6,728 bases of DNA from Rhodospirillales bacterium. GTDB lineage: Bacteria; Pseudomonadota; Alphaproteobacteria; Rhodospirillales; JAOUPW01. Where the stretch lies: NCBI GenBank assembly GCA_029879665.1, contig JAOUPW010000107.1, positions 1-6,728 on the forward strand. The letters are read 5' to 3'. Positions 6,000 to 6,728 of the stretch are shown here, piece after piece. The position numbers and the translations under genes were made by a program. The stretch's first letter is position 1. Every line of letters starts with the position of its first letter. Below the pieces are notes generated by a model. It saw nothing but the letters and a program-made list of their open reading frames with translations, searched no databases and was not told the origin of the DNA.

Positions 6000-6728
6000 A
6001 TGGACCGGATTCTCATTCGCGGCGGCAAGCCGCTCAAAGGCACGATCCACATCAGCGGCGCCAAGAACGCGGCCCTACCCCTGATGGCCGCCAGCCTACT
6101 CAGCGACGAGACCCTGGTGCTGTCGAACCTGCCGCACCTGGCCGACATCACCACCATGTCCCATCTGCTGGCGGAACTGGGGGTCGATATTCGCATGAAC
6201 GGCGATGCCCCCAACGGCGGCCACATGGGCCGGGTTTTCGGTTTGACGGCGGACGGAGCCGTCGAGACCACCGCGCCCTATGAACTGGTGCGCAAGATGC
6301 GGGCCTCGGTGCTGGTGCTGGGGCCGCTGCTGGCCCGGCACGGCCATGCCCGGGTCTCCTTGCCGGGAGGCTGCGCCATCGGCACCCGACCGGTGGACCT
6401 GCACCTGAAAGCGCTTGAGCAACTTGGCGCCCGAATCGCACTGAACGAAGGATATATCGACGCCTCGGCGCCCCAGGGACTGACCGGCGCCCAGATCATC
6501 TTTCCCATGGTTACGGTAGGCGGCACCGAGAACCTGCTGATGGCGGCGACCTTGGCCCGGGGCAAAACCGTTCTCGCCAACGCCGCACGCGAACCGGAAG
6601 TGTCCGACCTGGCAAACTGCCTCATCGCCATGGGCGCCAACATTGAGGGCGTCGGCACCGACACCCTGACTATCCAGGGCGTGGCACAGCTGCACGGCGC
6701 CGACTTCGCGGTAGTGCCACGCCCTGGA
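6000..6728 (+). CDS. murA: UDP-N-acetylglucosamine 1-carboxyvinyltransferase (MurA), 3' end cut off
   Basis: The frame starting at ATG 6000 is open to the window edge and gives 243 residues, somewhat over half of the usual 420-430. MurA transfers enolpyruvate from PEP to UDP-GlcNAc in the cytoplasm, the first committed step of peptidoglycan synthesis. It begins [20 protein letters not shown], and [13 protein letters not shown] (19-31) holds K22 and N23, which contact UDP-GlcNAc/PEP in known MurA structures. R101 in VRKMRAS and R130 in IGTRPVDLH are the phosphate-binding arginines. C125 in [10 protein letters not shown] is the catalytic cysteine that reacts with PEP and with fosfomycin, so this is the Cys-type, fosfomycin-sensitive form at that residue. 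The general-acid aspartate (Asp305 in E. coli) lies beyond the edge. The ribosome binding site is weak (CGGA five bases before ATG). No frameshift is seen in the part present. Confidence 0.96.
   Translation, partial: MDRILIRGGKPLKGTIHISGAKNAALPLMAASLLSDETLVLSNLPHLADITTMSHLLAELGVDIRMNGDAPNGGHMGRVFGLTADGAVETTAPYELVRKMRASVLVLGPLLARHGHARVSLPGGCAIGTRPVDLHLKALEQLGARIALNEGYIDASAPQGLTGAQIIFPMVTVGGTENLLMAATLARGKTVLANAAREPEVSDLANCLIAMGANIEGVGTDTLTIQGVAQLHGADFAVVPRPG

Overview
The window looks like chromosomal DNA of an alphaproteobacterium. The high GC content, a tRNA-Thr with encoded CCA, a eukaryote-like ArgE-type deacetylase and a short charged ORF directly before murA would fit the Rhodospirillales. 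That placement rests on gene style and recall of families, not on a search.

Layout from left to right. (1) Positions 34-954, plus strand: a complete EamA/DMT-type membrane transporter. (2) Positions 955-1293: no intact gene. The first two thirds hold a short reading frame whose end resembles the C-terminal edge of a histidine-kinase ATPase domain, probably a gene relic. (3) Positions 1294-2742, plus strand: a membrane-anchored HAMP plus HD-GYP protein, probably a cyclic-di-GMP phosphodiesterase. (4) Converging on it from the minus strand is a compact three-gene unit read from right to left: a 66-residue protein of unknown function (5357-5157), an ArgE-type M20 deacetylase (5145-3955) and a PLP-dependent D-amino-acid lyase of the D-threonine aldolase/D-serine dehydratase family (3929-2799). 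The gaps are 11 and 25 bases, so co-transcription is likely. A doubled TATAAT-like box lies just upstream. (5) Positions 5516-5442, minus strand: tRNA-Thr(GGT). (6) Positions 5748 to the right edge, plus strand: a 62-residue charged protein, then murA (UDP-GlcNAc enolpyruvyl transferase), cut by the window edge after 243 codons. A sigma-70-like promoter candidate lies before the 62-residue gene.

The parts serve different ends: small-molecule export, second-messenger turnover, amino-acid metabolism, translation and the first committed step of peptidoglycan synthesis. Only the minus-strand unit suggests genes working together, namely amide hydrolysis and D-amino-acid cleavage. No mobile element, CRISPR array or defence cassette was found. 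The window is mostly ordinary; the items most worth a second look are the kinase relic, the His-x-Cys metal site of the lyase, the 66-residue leader gene of its operon and the duplicated promoter-like box.
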